Shown: positions 51,027-58,755, numbered from the stretch's first letter. The stretch is DNA of 64,000 nt from Rhodovulum sulfidophilum (GCA_003241785.1 QFPW01000021.1:1-64000), one strand, 5' to 3'. The notes: generated from the letters alone by a model not told the origin. Translations and numbers: made by a program.

Positions 51027-51431
51027 TCACTTACCTCTTTTAAGGTGGAACTCTACGTCCACATGTGTTTCACTGTGATGGATCATAATCAAACGACCGT
51101 AGTACTCTACCTTACGATAACAATTATAATCCGCTAGGGCTTCTGTCTCATATGGACCATCATATCTAATTCTCTTTGTAAGACTGTCCCTATAGGCATT
51201 GAAGTATTCTTTATGGGGTTCAGTATATTCTTCAAGATCATCCCATTTACTATACTCAAATACAAAATCTTGAAGGTATGAAGAATTGTCGGGAACTCTA
51301 AGTACAGCTATACTTGCAGTGCCGTCTGTCTCTGGTGATCTATAGACACATTCGAAAATAGTACCACCATGTTGATCACCTAATTTAGATGATCTTCTAG
51401 CTTTATACTTAGAGCCTATATGCATTTTCAC
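51027..51431 (-). CDS. Small barrel-type protein without tag (134 aa)
   Basis: 134 residues; MHIGSKYKARRSSKLGDQ, GGTIFECVYRSPETDG, later RLIMIHHSETHVDVEFHL. Beta-rich and probably a paralogue of its neighbours. It overlaps the next upstream gene by 4 bases. Function unknown. Confidence 0.62.
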   Translation of the reverse strand: MKMHIGSKYKARRSSKLGDQHGGTIFECVYRSPETDGTASIAVLRVPDNSSYLQDFVFEYSKWDDLEEYTEPHKEYFNAYRDSLTKRIRYDGPYETEALADYNCYRKVEYYGRLIMIHHSETHVDVEFHLKRGK

Positions 51432-51787
51432 TTCCCCTTGTGGTAATAATTAGGTTCCTTGGCCACTTGTACCCTAGGTTCACCAGCGTCCGTGTTCCAC
51501 AATAGGGCGGCATATTTGCCATCGGTCCACAGGCATTCATAATCCCTCAGGGTAGCAGCACCTACATACATCTTACCCACTTCCCAAAAAGGAATAACAA
51601 CCTCTTTCCACCCTTCCGCGAAGAATTTTTCAGGGCTGCCAGCAAGGACAGTGCCATTAGTCCAACGCATGACCACTGTTTTATAGTCCGCATAAAGGCA
51701 TTCAGACATGGGATCAAGCGGCACTTGACTGATCCAGTAGGGAGTATAAGTCTTGCCAGCAACGAAGGGGTTAGAGGCGGAAGGCAT
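51428..51787 (-). CDS. Protein with two barrel-like repeats (119 aa)
   Basis: 119 residues in which a similar unit appears twice: FVAGKTYTPYWISQ...YADYKTVVMRWTNG and WEVGKMYVGAATLRDYE...TDGKYAALLWNTDAG. Each unit is about 50 residues and looks like the small barrels of this region, so this is a tandem-duplicated version. No tag. Confidence 0.65.
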   Translation of the reverse strand: MPSASNPFVAGKTYTPYWISQVPLDPMSECLYADYKTVVMRWTNGTVLAGSPEKFFAEGWKEVVIPFWEVGKMYVGAATLRDYECLWTDGKYAALLWNTDAGEPRVQVAKEPNYYHKGK

Positions 51788-51907
51788 TTTTCAAGTCCCT
51801 GTCTCTGTGATAAGTTTCCTTATCGTGATGAATAGTTTTACGCATATCAGGTGCGGTTTGGATACGATCAACCTTAGACCATATGGCACCATGCTTGGCA
51901 GTGTGTT

Positions 51908-52111
51908 TCATTTCACCCACCCTAATTTAATACGATAAGCATACTCTTTACAAAGAGCATCCTTCATTGTTGGGGAATAAGGGGCATCGGTTTTCATACA
52001 CTCATCATATGCAGCTTGAAACTCAGGTGTACGTGGTACATCAGAACATCCAAAGGTAACAAGGAGGATGAAGCCCATGGCTGCTGCTACGAGCGCTCTA
52101 TTAGATATCTT
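51908..52111 (-). CDS. Small lipoprotein (67 aa)
   Basis: 67 residues from the ATG at 52111, inside the upstream tag codons. Hydrophobic signal (AAAMGFILLVTFGC) ends at a lipobox-like Cys, then SDVPRTPEFQAAYDECMK with two more cysteines (D-E-C and A-L-C) that could form a disulfide. Exported, function unknown; superinfection exclusion is a common role for such proteins. Confidence 0.68.
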   Translation of the reverse strand, partial: KISNRALVAAAMGFILLVTFGCSDVPRTPEFQAAYDECMKTDAPYSPTMKDALCKEYAYRIKLGWVK

Positions 52112-52394
52112 CATCAGTGTCCCCTTGTTGCATTGGATCATATTGTAATATCCTAACAGTTTCATGAAAATATTTAAACCTAGTCCAGATAAATGGCCCA
52201 CGAATAATCTCACTACACTTAGTTTTAACCCAAATAGATTGGGAACCATCACTCCAATTGGTTACTTTAACTACATAATACCTCTTCTTTAGGGTTAACC
52301 CTTGAAGATAGTACCTCCTATTTGTAGGAAAATCAGTGTGTTGTAGGTGATTAACACACCTAACCTCATCATCAATCTCAAATCTAGGTTGCAT
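52101..52394 (-). CDS. Tagged small protein 15 (first of the family in transcription order)
   Basis: 97 residues. Body PRFEIDDEVRCVNHLQHTD, RRYYLQGLTLKKRYYVVKVT, with a barrel like that of tagged protein 13 (C-V-N-H). Ends ILQYDPMQQGDTDEDI (Thr for Lys). Its tag codons contain the lipoprotein start (ATGAAGATA). It is coupled to the exported-protein gene upstream. Confidence 0.76.
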   Translation of the reverse strand: MQPRFEIDDEVRCVNHLQHTDFPTNRRYYLQGLTLKKRYYVVKVTNWSDGSQSIWVKTKCSEIIRGPFIWTRFKYFHETVRILQYDPMQQGDTDEDI

Positions 52395-52598
52395 TTAATC
52401 CCCCTCTTGATTCCACGGGACACACATAAAATCTACATCACGAAAACCGGAACGCTTTTTATATTCTTGAATGCTTGACATGGCCGCAGCTTCACAAGCC
52501 TCTTTGGACTGGTAGGTTTGAGGGATAGTGGTGGTCGCCATTGACGGACGGGACATTTCACCAGTGAAAAAGGTGAGGACAAGGAAATAAACGATCAT
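52395..52598 (-). CDS. Small exported protein (67 aa)
   Basis: 67 residues with a short hydrophobic N-terminus (IVYFLVLTFFTGEM), a central TYQSKEACEAAAMSSIQ helix and two Cys (E-A-C and F-M-C) in a DUF1482-like or secreted cysteine-pair pattern. Its stop abuts tagged protein 15. It is the first gene of the accessory operon; the promoter is not recognised. Confidence 0.6.
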   Translation of the reverse strand: MIVYFLVLTFFTGEMSRPSMATTTIPQTYQSKEACEAAAMSSIQEYKKRSGFRDVDFMCVPWNQEGD

Positions 52599-52622
52599 TA
52601 GGAGGTACTCCGGCCTATTTGG

Positions 52623-52725
52623 TTAACCTTTAGGTGACATGTAATACTATTCTGAGGGGAGGTGCTAACCAAAGGAACGGAGGAGAAGCGAATGGTTAGT
52701 GTACTACATGTCATCTAAAAGTTAA
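52623..52725. repeat. 25-base inverted repeat able to form a long hairpin
   Basis: Arms at 52623-52647 and 52701-52725 are inverted copies matching at 22 of 25 positions, with CATGT-centred sequence and a 53-base loop. In minus-strand RNA two of the three mismatches become G-U pairs, so the structure is better in leftward transcripts. It lies in the 357-base gene-free gap before the accessory operon. Confidence 0.7.
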
Positions 52726-52731
52726 TATAGT

Positions 52732-52767
52732 GGTGAGGGGCATGTTCTAGGGGTATCTCCCCTCACC
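52732..52767. repeat. 9-bp inverted repeat (GGTGAGGGG/CCCCTCACC)
   Basis: A perfect 9-bp stem around an 18-base loop, in the same gap as the longer inverted repeat. No T-run follows on either strand, so it is not a typical terminator. It may be part of a structured leader or a protein-binding site. Confidence 0.6.
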
Positions 52768-52956
52768 TATTGTATACCCAACCTGTTACATAACAAAACC
52801 TCATTTATTTCATGCTTGATGTAGGTCTATTTATATCAACACGCCGTCAACCCTACAGGCGTTCACAACTAGTATCTTTAAATTCTATGTAATAGAAGGA
52901 TGGGCGAAAGGATCAACACAATCAGTTTTGTCAAGTCAATAGTCATATTCAGCCCC

Positions 52957-53346
52957 CTATTTCAAATCGATATCAGGAATGATAACCGACGGTTTGAAAA
53001 TCACCTTGTAGTGATATGTTGACACACTTATGGCATCCAATTGTTCGGCAAAGAATGTCACGTTGTCAGATATCCCAAGGAAATGCTTTTTGAATGCATT
53101 TGGTCCGGTCTTACAAGTGACAGTCAACTCCCTACTACTGTCATAGTTGCCAAGGCTACAAAGCCCTTCAATAGTGAGGATATAGTCATTTGTAATGCCG
53201 TTGTAAAAGACGACACGGCGCATGACTTCAAATTGATCGGCAGCTTTGGAAAGGTTCCGGCTTGCCACGTCGGCATCAGTACACGACGAAAGCCCCACGG
53301 CAGCCATTACAGCAAACAGTGAGGCAACAATGATATTCTTGATCAT
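52957..53346 (-). CDS. Phage lipoprotein with beta-sandwich-type body
   Basis: 129 residues with a signal sequence and lipobox (VGLSSC, Cys at about 22). The mature part opens NLSKAADQFEVMRRVVFYN then GITNDYILTIEGLCSL and YHYKVIFKPSVIIPDI, a pattern shared by small lipoproteins in unrelated phages (beta-sandwich lipoprotein). One Cys pair (G-L-C and V-T-C) is likely. It would sit in the envelope; exclusion of later phage is a reasonable but untested role. Confidence 0.75.
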   Translation of the reverse strand: MIKNIIVASLFAVMAAVGLSSCTDADVASRNLSKAADQFEVMRRVVFYNGITNDYILTIEGLCSLGNYDSSRELTVTCKTGPNAFKKHFLGISDNVTFFAEQLDAISVSTYHYKVIFKPSVIIPDIDLK

Positions 53347-53358
53347 TTATATCCCCTA

Positions 53359-54012
53359 TTAAGGTGTCCAGCCCGGAACATTCAGGCGGACAAGTTGACG
53401 TTCACAATCCGATTGAACCGGAATAGATTCATGCAGATTTGTGACATTTCCCCAATACACAATGTTAGCTTGCATATCGATTTTGGTAAGACCTGATAGG
53501 TCAATATGAGAGCAATCCCCTCCCTCACCAATAGGGCCTTCAAACTCCCCTACATACCCTACACAAGCGGCAAGGGAGGATGCAAGGATAAGCCCCTCAG
53601 GTTCTTCAAAGGTGGAATCTTTCCAACTATCAGAACCGGATGAATGAAAGGGACTTTGGCCCCTATGTCTAGGAGGTTCATATGAATGCCTACATCCACC
53701 GCCACTATGGCCACTAGGGATTGACCTATGGCCGCTACCATGGGCAGATAAACCGGGGTTCCAATAACCATCGATATGCAAACCCTTGCGACGGTGTGTA
53801 TTACCGGCTTTGACAATCCCACAATCAATCATGATATAGATGGGGTTATCCGTATCGACACCTGATAGCATGGCGTCAACGGTAGGTTGCCAACGCTTTA
53901 GATCTTCTGGCAAGCCTTCCTCTTTGTGAAATTCCCTCATGTAAACACGTTCTGCGATAAAAGCAGGAAATGTAACGGAGGCGGCAGGATGAATGATGCT
54001 TTGGAGTTTCAT
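53359..54012 (-). CDS. Putative 2-oxoglutarate/Fe(II)-type oxygenase (double-stranded beta-helix)
   Basis: 217 residues from the ATG at 54012. RRKGLHIDGYWNPG (about 75-88) gives an H-x-D pair, NLHESIPVQSDCERQLVRLN (about 190-209) gives a distal H and an R about ten residues later. H-x-D...H...R spaced over ~120 residues is the metal and 2-oxoglutarate site of non-haem iron oxygenases. A Gly/His/Ser/Pro-rich insert (about 90-135) interrupts the fold. The call is motif-based; a substrate cannot be guessed. Confidence 0.5.
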   Translation of the reverse strand: MKLQSIIHPAASVTFPAFIAERVYMREFHKEEGLPEDLKRWQPTVDAMLSGVDTDNPIYIMIDCGIVKAGNTHRRKGLHIDGYWNPGLSAHGSGHRSIPSGHSGGGCRHSYEPPRHRGQSPFHSSGSDSWKDSTFEEPEGLILASSLAACVGYVGEFEGPIGEGGDCSHIDLSGLTKIDMQANIVYWGNVTNLHESIPVQSDCERQLVRLNVPGWTP

Positions 54013-54052
54013 AATACCCTCACAATCGGCCACAGAAGGCCATACAGAGCGT

Positions 54053-54352
54053 TTACGGATATTCGATGGGGGTAATAGCCATGTGAGCTTTCTGTGCCTC
54101 AGCGGTCTTTATTTCAAGATCGATAAAGCATTTAGCTTCTTCAATAGTGTTGAACCGGCGGGAAAGGCCAAGGTCACAACACATCCTTTCCCAATCAACA
54201 TAGGGAGATTCTTCAATCCATTCATACCAGAACGGGACAGGGAGCCACCCAAACAGCCTTTTCCACCGCCAATAGCCACATGGATAGGTGCACTCATACT
54301 CAATTCCCCATTGAAGATTGGAGAGGGGCACAATGCGATATTTAGTGGTCAT
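54053..54352 (-). CDS. Small aromatic-rich protein (99 aa)
   Basis: 99 residues, rich in Trp, Tyr and Cys (YECTYPCGYWRWKRLFGW, FWYEWIEES, WERMCCDLGL), then a helix TIEEAKCFIDLEIK. ATGA overlap with the next gene upstream. Similar small W/C-rich proteins occur in phage early regions; no function is known. Confidence 0.62.
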   Translation of the reverse strand: MTTKYRIVPLSNLQWGIEYECTYPCGYWRWKRLFGWLPVPFWYEWIEESPYVDWERMCCDLGLSRRFNTIEEAKCFIDLEIKTAEAQKAHMAITPIEYP

Positions 54353-54603
54353 GACTTTACCAATTCCTTGACGAATTTAGCCTCACACAAAATGGTGAAT
54401 GTACTATCAGGGAACATATCTTCAAGGCGCTTTTTCCCCTTTAAGGCAGCTTCAAAGGATGGATATTCAAAGGGGCGTTCACTAATCTTCAAGCGCTTTC
54501 CCCAACGGCCTTTACGGGCAATGATAAACCCGCCTTCAATCTTTTCACCTTTACGCTCTTTAGCTTTAAAGCCTTCTGGTGCATTTTCTTTCGGTGTAAG
54601 CAT
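54349..54603 (-). CDS. Small basic protein (84 aa)
   Basis: 84 Lys-rich residues (GFKAKERKGEKIEGGFIIA; RPFEYPSFEAALKGKKRLE). A strand-helix pattern with no recognised family. First gene after the tRNA in the leftward direction. Confidence 0.6.
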   Translation of the reverse strand: MLTPKENAPEGFKAKERKGEKIEGGFIIARKGRWGKRLKISERPFEYPSFEAALKGKKRLEDMFPDSTFTILCEAKFVKELVKS

Positions 54604-54632
54604 TCCTAACCCCTGATTTAGTTAAGTTGAAT

Positions 54633-54716
54633 TGGTGCGGATAGTCGGGATCGAACCGACAAGCCATAGGCGTCAGATTTTAAGTCTGATACGTTTACCA
54701 ATTTCGTCATATCCGC
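54633..54716 (-). tRNA. tRNA-Leu (anticodon UAA)
   Basis: An 84-base cloverleaf including encoded CCA: acceptor GCGGATA/TATCCGC, anticodon stem TCAGA/TCTGA with loop CTTAAAA (anticodon TAA), a variable arm, T-arm GTCGG/CCGAC with TTCGATC loop, then ACCA. It would read UUA codons, common in AT-rich phage genes. Confidence 0.93.
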
Positions 54717-54717
54717 A

Positions 54718-54818
54718 TTACTATCTGATACACCTACCCCATCGATAGGCCGCTTGCTCATAGCGCTTTAACATAGTCCTTTGAGCTAGGTAGTATGTCT
54801 ATCGGTATCAGATAGTAA
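54718..54818. repeat. Structured element next to the tRNA: 14-bp perfect inverted repeat
   Basis: TTACTATCTGATAC (54718-54731) and its exact inverse (54805-54818) enclose 73 bases. Inside, CTACC/GGTAG and GCTCA/TGAGC can pair in the minus-strand transcript, giving a branched shape. It begins 2 bases upstream of the tRNA. It is not a tRNA: no T-loop or acceptor of proper length. Confidence 0.7.
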
Positions 54819-54905
54819 TACGGATTGTAGTAGTGGCTTGACTACTAGTAAAACACCAATAACCCCACGCGGCTAAACGTAGGGTTAGAATTGCTTTACT
54901 AGTTG

Positions 54906-55067
54906 TTACTTTTCAGTATGTCGCACACTACGGCCTGCCGCACACTTGGCAGGATGAATGCTTATGCCGCCCTCCTTACGTTCCCCCTTGATTGTCATAT
55001 GGGTACGATAGGACAAATGAGGGCCACGTGGTCCCTTATAGGTACGATCAAACAGAGTTGCTTTCAT
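54906..55067 (-). CDS. Small basic protein (53 aa)
   Basis: 53 residues (LFDRTYKGPRGPHLSYRTH, then GISIHPAKCAAGRSVRHTE), rich in Arg/His/Gly. AAAGGGGAC precedes the ATG, the same ribosome-site pattern as the next two genes upstream. No family recognised. Confidence 0.58.
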   Translation of the reverse strand: MKATLFDRTYKGPRGPHLSYRTHMTIKGERKEGGISIHPAKCAAGRSVRHTEK

Positions 55068-55104
55068 TTCATAGTCCCCTTTCGGAAGCGGCAGCTTTCA
55101 CCGC

Positions 55105-55272
55105 CTAGTTGTGACGGATAAATTCACCGTCAATGGTGATAGGAAAGGCCCGCTTCCGTTCTTTCGGAGGATCAACAGGAACGGGCAAACTCTTGGCTTC
55201 ACATACCCCAAAGGCAAAGCCGGTAATAAAGACCACGGGCAAAGCCCATAGCAACAGAATGACAGTCAGCAT
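55105..55272 (-). CDS. Small exported or membrane protein (55 aa)
   Basis: An N-terminal hydrophobic segment (TVILLLWALPVVFITGFAFG, about 3-22) and a short basic/Pro-rich tail. Preceded by AAAGGGGAC. Unknown function. Confidence 0.58.
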   Translation of the reverse strand: MLTVILLLWALPVVFITGFAFGVCEAKSLPVPVDPPKERKRAFPITIDGEFIRHN

Positions 55273-55560
55273 TTAGTCCCCTTTCATTTTAACGTCACGA
55301 TTGGCAGTAACCAAAAAGGTGACGATTGCACCAATCAAAGCGACAAAGAATAACCCCTTTAGGGCCAAACCTATATATTCGCTATATCGGGCAATCAATG
55401 CACCTGAATAGGCAAGTACACATAGGGCAATAACAATCATGCCCATTTGCACACCCATTTGAGCAATGCCAATCAACAGGTGTTTCAACAGTTGCATAAG
55501 CCCATAACCCAAAGGAAGGAGAATAGGCGACATGATGAAAAGCAACAAAACTATAATCAT
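55273..55560 (-). CDS. Multi-TM small membrane protein (95 aa)
   Basis: 95 residues from the ATG at 55560 with three hydrophobic helices (about 2-20, 30-52 and 60-83). GGGAGA lies upstream. Layout alone resembles phage inner-membrane proteins; no family recognised. Confidence 0.62.
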   Translation of the reverse strand: MIIVLLLFIMSPILLPLGYGLMQLLKHLLIGIAQMGVQMGMIVIALCVLAYSGALIARYSEYIGLALKGLFFVALIGAIVTFLVTANRDVKMKGD

Positions 55561-55592
55561 GATACATTCTCCCTTCCTGATTAGATAGTGGT

Positions 55593-55808
55593 TTAATCGG
55601 GCATACAAGCCCATAGAACGGCATTAGGCAATTGGTGGAACCATTCACTATTGGCAGGCTCTTGCATGTCTATAACCTCCCAACGTGGAATTACGCCACT
55701 GTGACGAATAATAGTCCCCACACGCTTGTTGTTAACAAATACACGTAGGCTATTACCATTCCGGACAATCTTTAGACCAATGGGGAATTTAGGGCGTCGC
55801 CGCACCAT
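55593..55808 (-). CDS. Small basic protein (71 aa)
   Basis: 71 residues: VRRRPKFPIGLKIVRNGN, SLRVFVNNKRVGTIIRHSG, a beta-rich basic opening, then an acidic/aromatic end. May be nucleic-acid binding. No family recognised. Confidence 0.58.
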   Translation of the reverse strand: MVRRRPKFPIGLKIVRNGNSLRVFVNNKRVGTIIRHSGVIPRWEVIDMQEPANSEWFHQLPNAVLWACMPD

Positions 55809-55810
55809 TG

Positions 55811-55963
55811 TTAAAGTCCCAACGTCTTTTGTATGGTGTCAAGGCGATACCACACGCCAACGCAAGCCATAATGAAGATATAGGCGTAAATAAACGTATA
55901 CCCAAATGCCACGGCTTCATTGGACATAATGGCTTGTACCGTCCCACTCTTACGTTTCATCAT
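55811..55963 (-). CDS. Small membrane protein (50 aa)
   Basis: 50 residues with one transmembrane helix (about 17-37, VAFGYTFIYAYIFIMACVGV) and a basic start (KRKSG). AGAGGG precedes the ATG pair. Unknown. Confidence 0.55.
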   Translation of the reverse strand: MMKRKSGTVQAIMSNEAVAFGYTFIYAYIFIMACVGVWYRLDTIQKTLGL

Positions 55964-56131
55964 GACACAATCCCTCTTATATGAAATTATAAACCTAGTG
56001 GTTTACTATGTGACGCACCTTATACTTACTTGCAAGGCGTATAAGTCTTATTGTCACACAAGGTTTGGCATAATAAAAGCGCGCTTGCCGCACGAGCCAC
56101 TAGGTATATAATCCCATTTGGGTATAAAGAA

Positions 56132-56212
56132 CCCCTTTAGGGAGCCATATGCATGGGGCAAAAAGGCGTCAACCTAAAGGGGCAAGAACCGGCAGGGGGA
56201 CAATCTGCCGGT
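56132..56212 (-). terminator. Two adjacent hairpins after the 223-aa early gene
   Basis: On the minus strand an ACCGGCAG/CTGCCGGT stem (56187-56212) is followed by a perfect 10-bp stem (arms 56173-56182 and 56132-56141, CCCCTTTAGG/CCTAAAGGGG) and then TTCTTTATA. The T-run is imperfect, so termination is likely but may be partial. Confidence 0.55.
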
Positions 56213-56239
56213 CCTATCTTCAAAACACCTTGCGGTGTA

Positions 56240-56911
56240 TTATGCCGCATCAGCGACCGGTTCGGCTTTCTTGTTCGATCGGCGCGGCTTTTTGGCTTGA
56301 ACCATTTCAGTAACGTTAGTTTCCGTAATGGCCGGTTCATCATCCTTGATGTCGTCAAGATTCTTGAGTACACCTTTCAGGACTTCAATTTGAGCGTGAT
56401 TAACCTTGTTTTCGGCATGGTCCGTCACATTCTTTTCGACAGCCGTTTCAGCACGACGAATAAGCGTCACAATAGCGGCCTTCAAGTCGAAAGGCTTTTG
56501 TGCAACTTCCCGTTCCAGTTCATAGAACGGAAAACCGGCCGCATTGCCGACATAGAAAGCATCAGCATCGGAGGACTTGAAGCGCACCTTGTCCTCAGCC
56601 TTGATGTCGATGATTTCCTTCTTGATTTTCGGCACGTTGACAAAAAAGCCCATTTCGGACTTGCCATTGTCACGATCGAATTTCAGGCCAGTGTAGAACC
56701 GATGAACCCAATCGATCATGGCGGCAGAAAGTGAAGAACCTAAAGAGGTTTTCACAGCGTCAAGAAGGCGCGGCAGGCGTGTATAGTCGCCGTGTTCCTT
56801 GTGATGCTCGCAGATAGCGACAAGGCATTCATGTGCATCATTGCGCAAAATCTTGCCACGCTTTGCGATAGAGGAAATCATGGCGTCAATGGACTTGAGA
56901 TCGGTTTTCAT
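56240..56911 (-). CDS. Early protein of unknown function (223 aa)
   Basis: 223 residues from the ATG at 56911 (AAAGGATA upstream). Helical first part (SIDAMISSIAKRGKILRND; VAICEHHKEHGDYTRLPRLL) and a Lys-rich, Ala-rich C-terminus (KKPRRSNKKAEPVADAA). GC content and codon use are higher than in the other leftward genes, so it may come from another source. Similar one-copy early proteins occur in other podophages, without known function. It lies behind a palindromic site at 56979-57009. Confidence 0.7.
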   Translation of the reverse strand: MKTDLKSIDAMISSIAKRGKILRNDAHECLVAICEHHKEHGDYTRLPRLLDAVKTSLGSSLSAAMIDWVHRFYTGLKFDRDNGKSEMGFFVNVPKIKKEIIDIKAEDKVRFKSSDADAFYVGNAAGFPFYELEREVAQKPFDLKAAIVTLIRRAETAVEKNVTDHAENKVNHAQIEVLKGVLKNLDDIKDDEPAITETNVTEMVQAKKPRRSNKKAEPVADAA

Positions 56912-56978
56912 AGCGGTTATCCTTTTGTATTGACCTAACCATAAGGTTTTCAAAGGTCTTCCGGGCGATATTGCCCTC

Positions 56979-57009
56979 AATATACATACAGTGTCCCCAT
57001 ATGTATATT
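56979..57009. promoter_or_regulatory. 10-bp palindromic site upstream of the 223-aa gene
   Basis: AATATACATA and TATGTATATT are perfect inverses separated by 11 bases. The position, about 70 bases before the gene's start, and the dyad symmetry suit an operator; a GGGC-GATATT-GCCC dyad lies just downstream at 56963-56976. No matching -35/-10 pair is convincing. Confidence 0.5.
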
Positions 57010-57171
57010 AAGTGAAATACCAACTAGGGTTAGAAACTTACTACTCTTGTTTACCCCTCTTTACCGTGCGGTATTTACCAAACTAATCACCTACAAGTAA
57101 GCTTTCATTCAGCCATACCCTACACAAGAAAAGCATTCAAGGATCATTGCAAATCAATCCCTAGCTTTCTT

Positions 57172-57303
57172 TCACAAGCCAAATGTTAATGAAGATGTCC
57201 AAGCATAATAAAAATCTTCATTTTCATCATAATCCCAAAATGCAACAAAAATGACATTGTTAGCCATGTCGTGTTGCAATCCAATTGCTGTATTCTTTTC
57301 CAT
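57172..57303 (-). CDS. Small acidic aromatic protein (43 aa)
   Basis: 43 residues from the ATG at 57303 (AAAGGGAC upstream): MEKNTAIGLQHDMANNVIF, then FWDYDENEDFYYAWTS. It is the first likely gene after the control region, reading leftward. Small acidic early proteins often inhibit host factors; no target is known. Confidence 0.5.
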   Translation of the reverse strand: MEKNTAIGLQHDMANNVIFVAFWDYDENEDFYYAWTSSLTFGL

Positions 57304-58725
57304 AGCAAAGTCCCTTTCGCTATTTATTGAATTACCTCCTAGAATGCATCTAACGCACAAAACCACGCGCCATAACTTGCATTCATCATACAAGAAAGGT
57401 TAGGATTTACGTTTTGACTATTGCCAGATGCATTCACAATGATAATTCTTTTGTACCCCGCCAAGGATACCTTTCCCCCCTGTTATACAGTCCCGCATTC
57501 TTTTGAAATGTGTACTTTAAACAGGTTAAAACCCAACTTTAATGGGTTCCGTTTTGTCTTTCGCTTCGCTCAAGCCGTACTTTCTGCGAAACTACTTTAA
57601 CTTTATTTCTACTTTTGAGTTATTTGCTCACATTGTAACCTATAGTAAGGCAAACAGTTATCATCCACAATCTTACGAAAGCTTTTGAAGGAAGCAACCA
57701 CAACCAAACTACAATGTGTATTGTTCACTCTGTTTTATCTACCCTTGTATGGTCAAACGTTCTGTAAGACCGCTAAGGGAGTGAGCAATACTGTAACCAC
57801 TCAAATGAGTGTCGCCGTCCGACGGGCGAAGGGGGCATTTCACCTATACACACAAATAGAGATTGTCAGTCTCACAATGCATGTAATTCCACCTGTTACG
57901 CTTAGTGTTTCCAAGGTTCCCATATTACTATGGTTTTCCATCCTCATGGATTATCGGCATTAGCGCCTGTCCCTTGTGGTTCTTTTCAACCGGTAGGTTA
58001 AATCACACTAATCCTAGTTAAGACGTGCTCATGACTAATCACAATCCACCTCTTGCGAAGCTTCTTTGCCCTCATCATGCGCTTAACATAGTTCTCAAAT
58101 ATTCGGGATATGGCCTGCATACGCTCTTATTGTGCCGTTAATCCGCGCCACACAACAGTTAGACATACCTAGCCGTGTTGGAATTTCACCAACTGATTAT
58201 ATTCTTACAAAGGGAGATTTAGCACAAGAAACTAGCGTGCGCAATCCCCATTGCGAAACTTTATGCAGTTGCCCATTTCAGGACGGAACACGACTGCTAA
58301 CTATGTCCCTTGGATTTCGGGCAGGGCCACCTTAGTCACTCTATTCATGACAGTCAAGCACTATTCTAAGCGATGCTTTCCGCTGTGTTTGCACTCCAAG
58401 AGGTGCTACGAAAGTTTGCACAATCCTAATCGTCGTGTGCTATCGCCAACCTCTCGACGTTGGCCCGTTTCGAAAGCTTCAAATTGCTTTGTCCCTTTCG
58501 ATGATTTGAATTTAGCATACCTGTCAGATGATGCAAGAGAAAAATGAAAAAAGATTATCACGAAATATTTCAATCTGTAACATTGCTTTATCGCGCTGAA
58601 TGACAGGCGAAAATCCGAGGGGAATAAGCACGAGTGCGCGCGTTATCACAAAAGGTCTGACAAATAAACTACCCATAAGTTGTAACCTACAATCCACCAT
58701 TGGTTGTATCCCTATTTAATCCCTT
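57304..58725. other. Gene-poor stretch downstream of a leftward promoter
   Basis: About 1.4 kb without a convincing gene. Frames on the plus strand (57685-57963, 58132-58335, 58251-58547) lack ribosome sites and have no protein-like composition. The leftward promoter at 58726-58755 would transcribe it. It may encode a long leader or small RNAs, or contain replication signals; I see no cloverleaf or CRISPR. Confidence 0.6.
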
Positions 58726-58755
58726 ATCATAACATAGTTGTACTACCTTTGTCAA
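58726..58755 (-). promoter_or_regulatory. Leftward sigma70-type promoter in the control region
   Basis: TTGACA, 18 bases, TATGAT on the minus strand. It faces the early leftward genes. The first likely coding start (57303) is about 1.4 kb away. Confidence 0.75.

Noticed and set aside
51769..51909. Possible small leftward gene between 51788 and 51908
   Set aside because: The ATG at 51909 hits a stop after 11 codons; in the other frame the first ATG gives only about 24 residues.
34280..52394. The tag as a DNA-level repeat or recombination site
   Set aside because: Synonymous codons differ widely between copies, and only two copies (34868 and 37240) are nearly identical over the tag. A DNA element would not vary mainly at third positions.
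54718..54818. Second tRNA next to tRNA-Leu
   Set aside because: No T-arm with TTC loop and no 7-bp acceptor; the pairing is a long hairpin instead.
57685..58547. Plus-strand open frames in the control region
   Set aside because: No ribosome site, poor composition and overlap with a region transcribed leftward by the nearest promoter.
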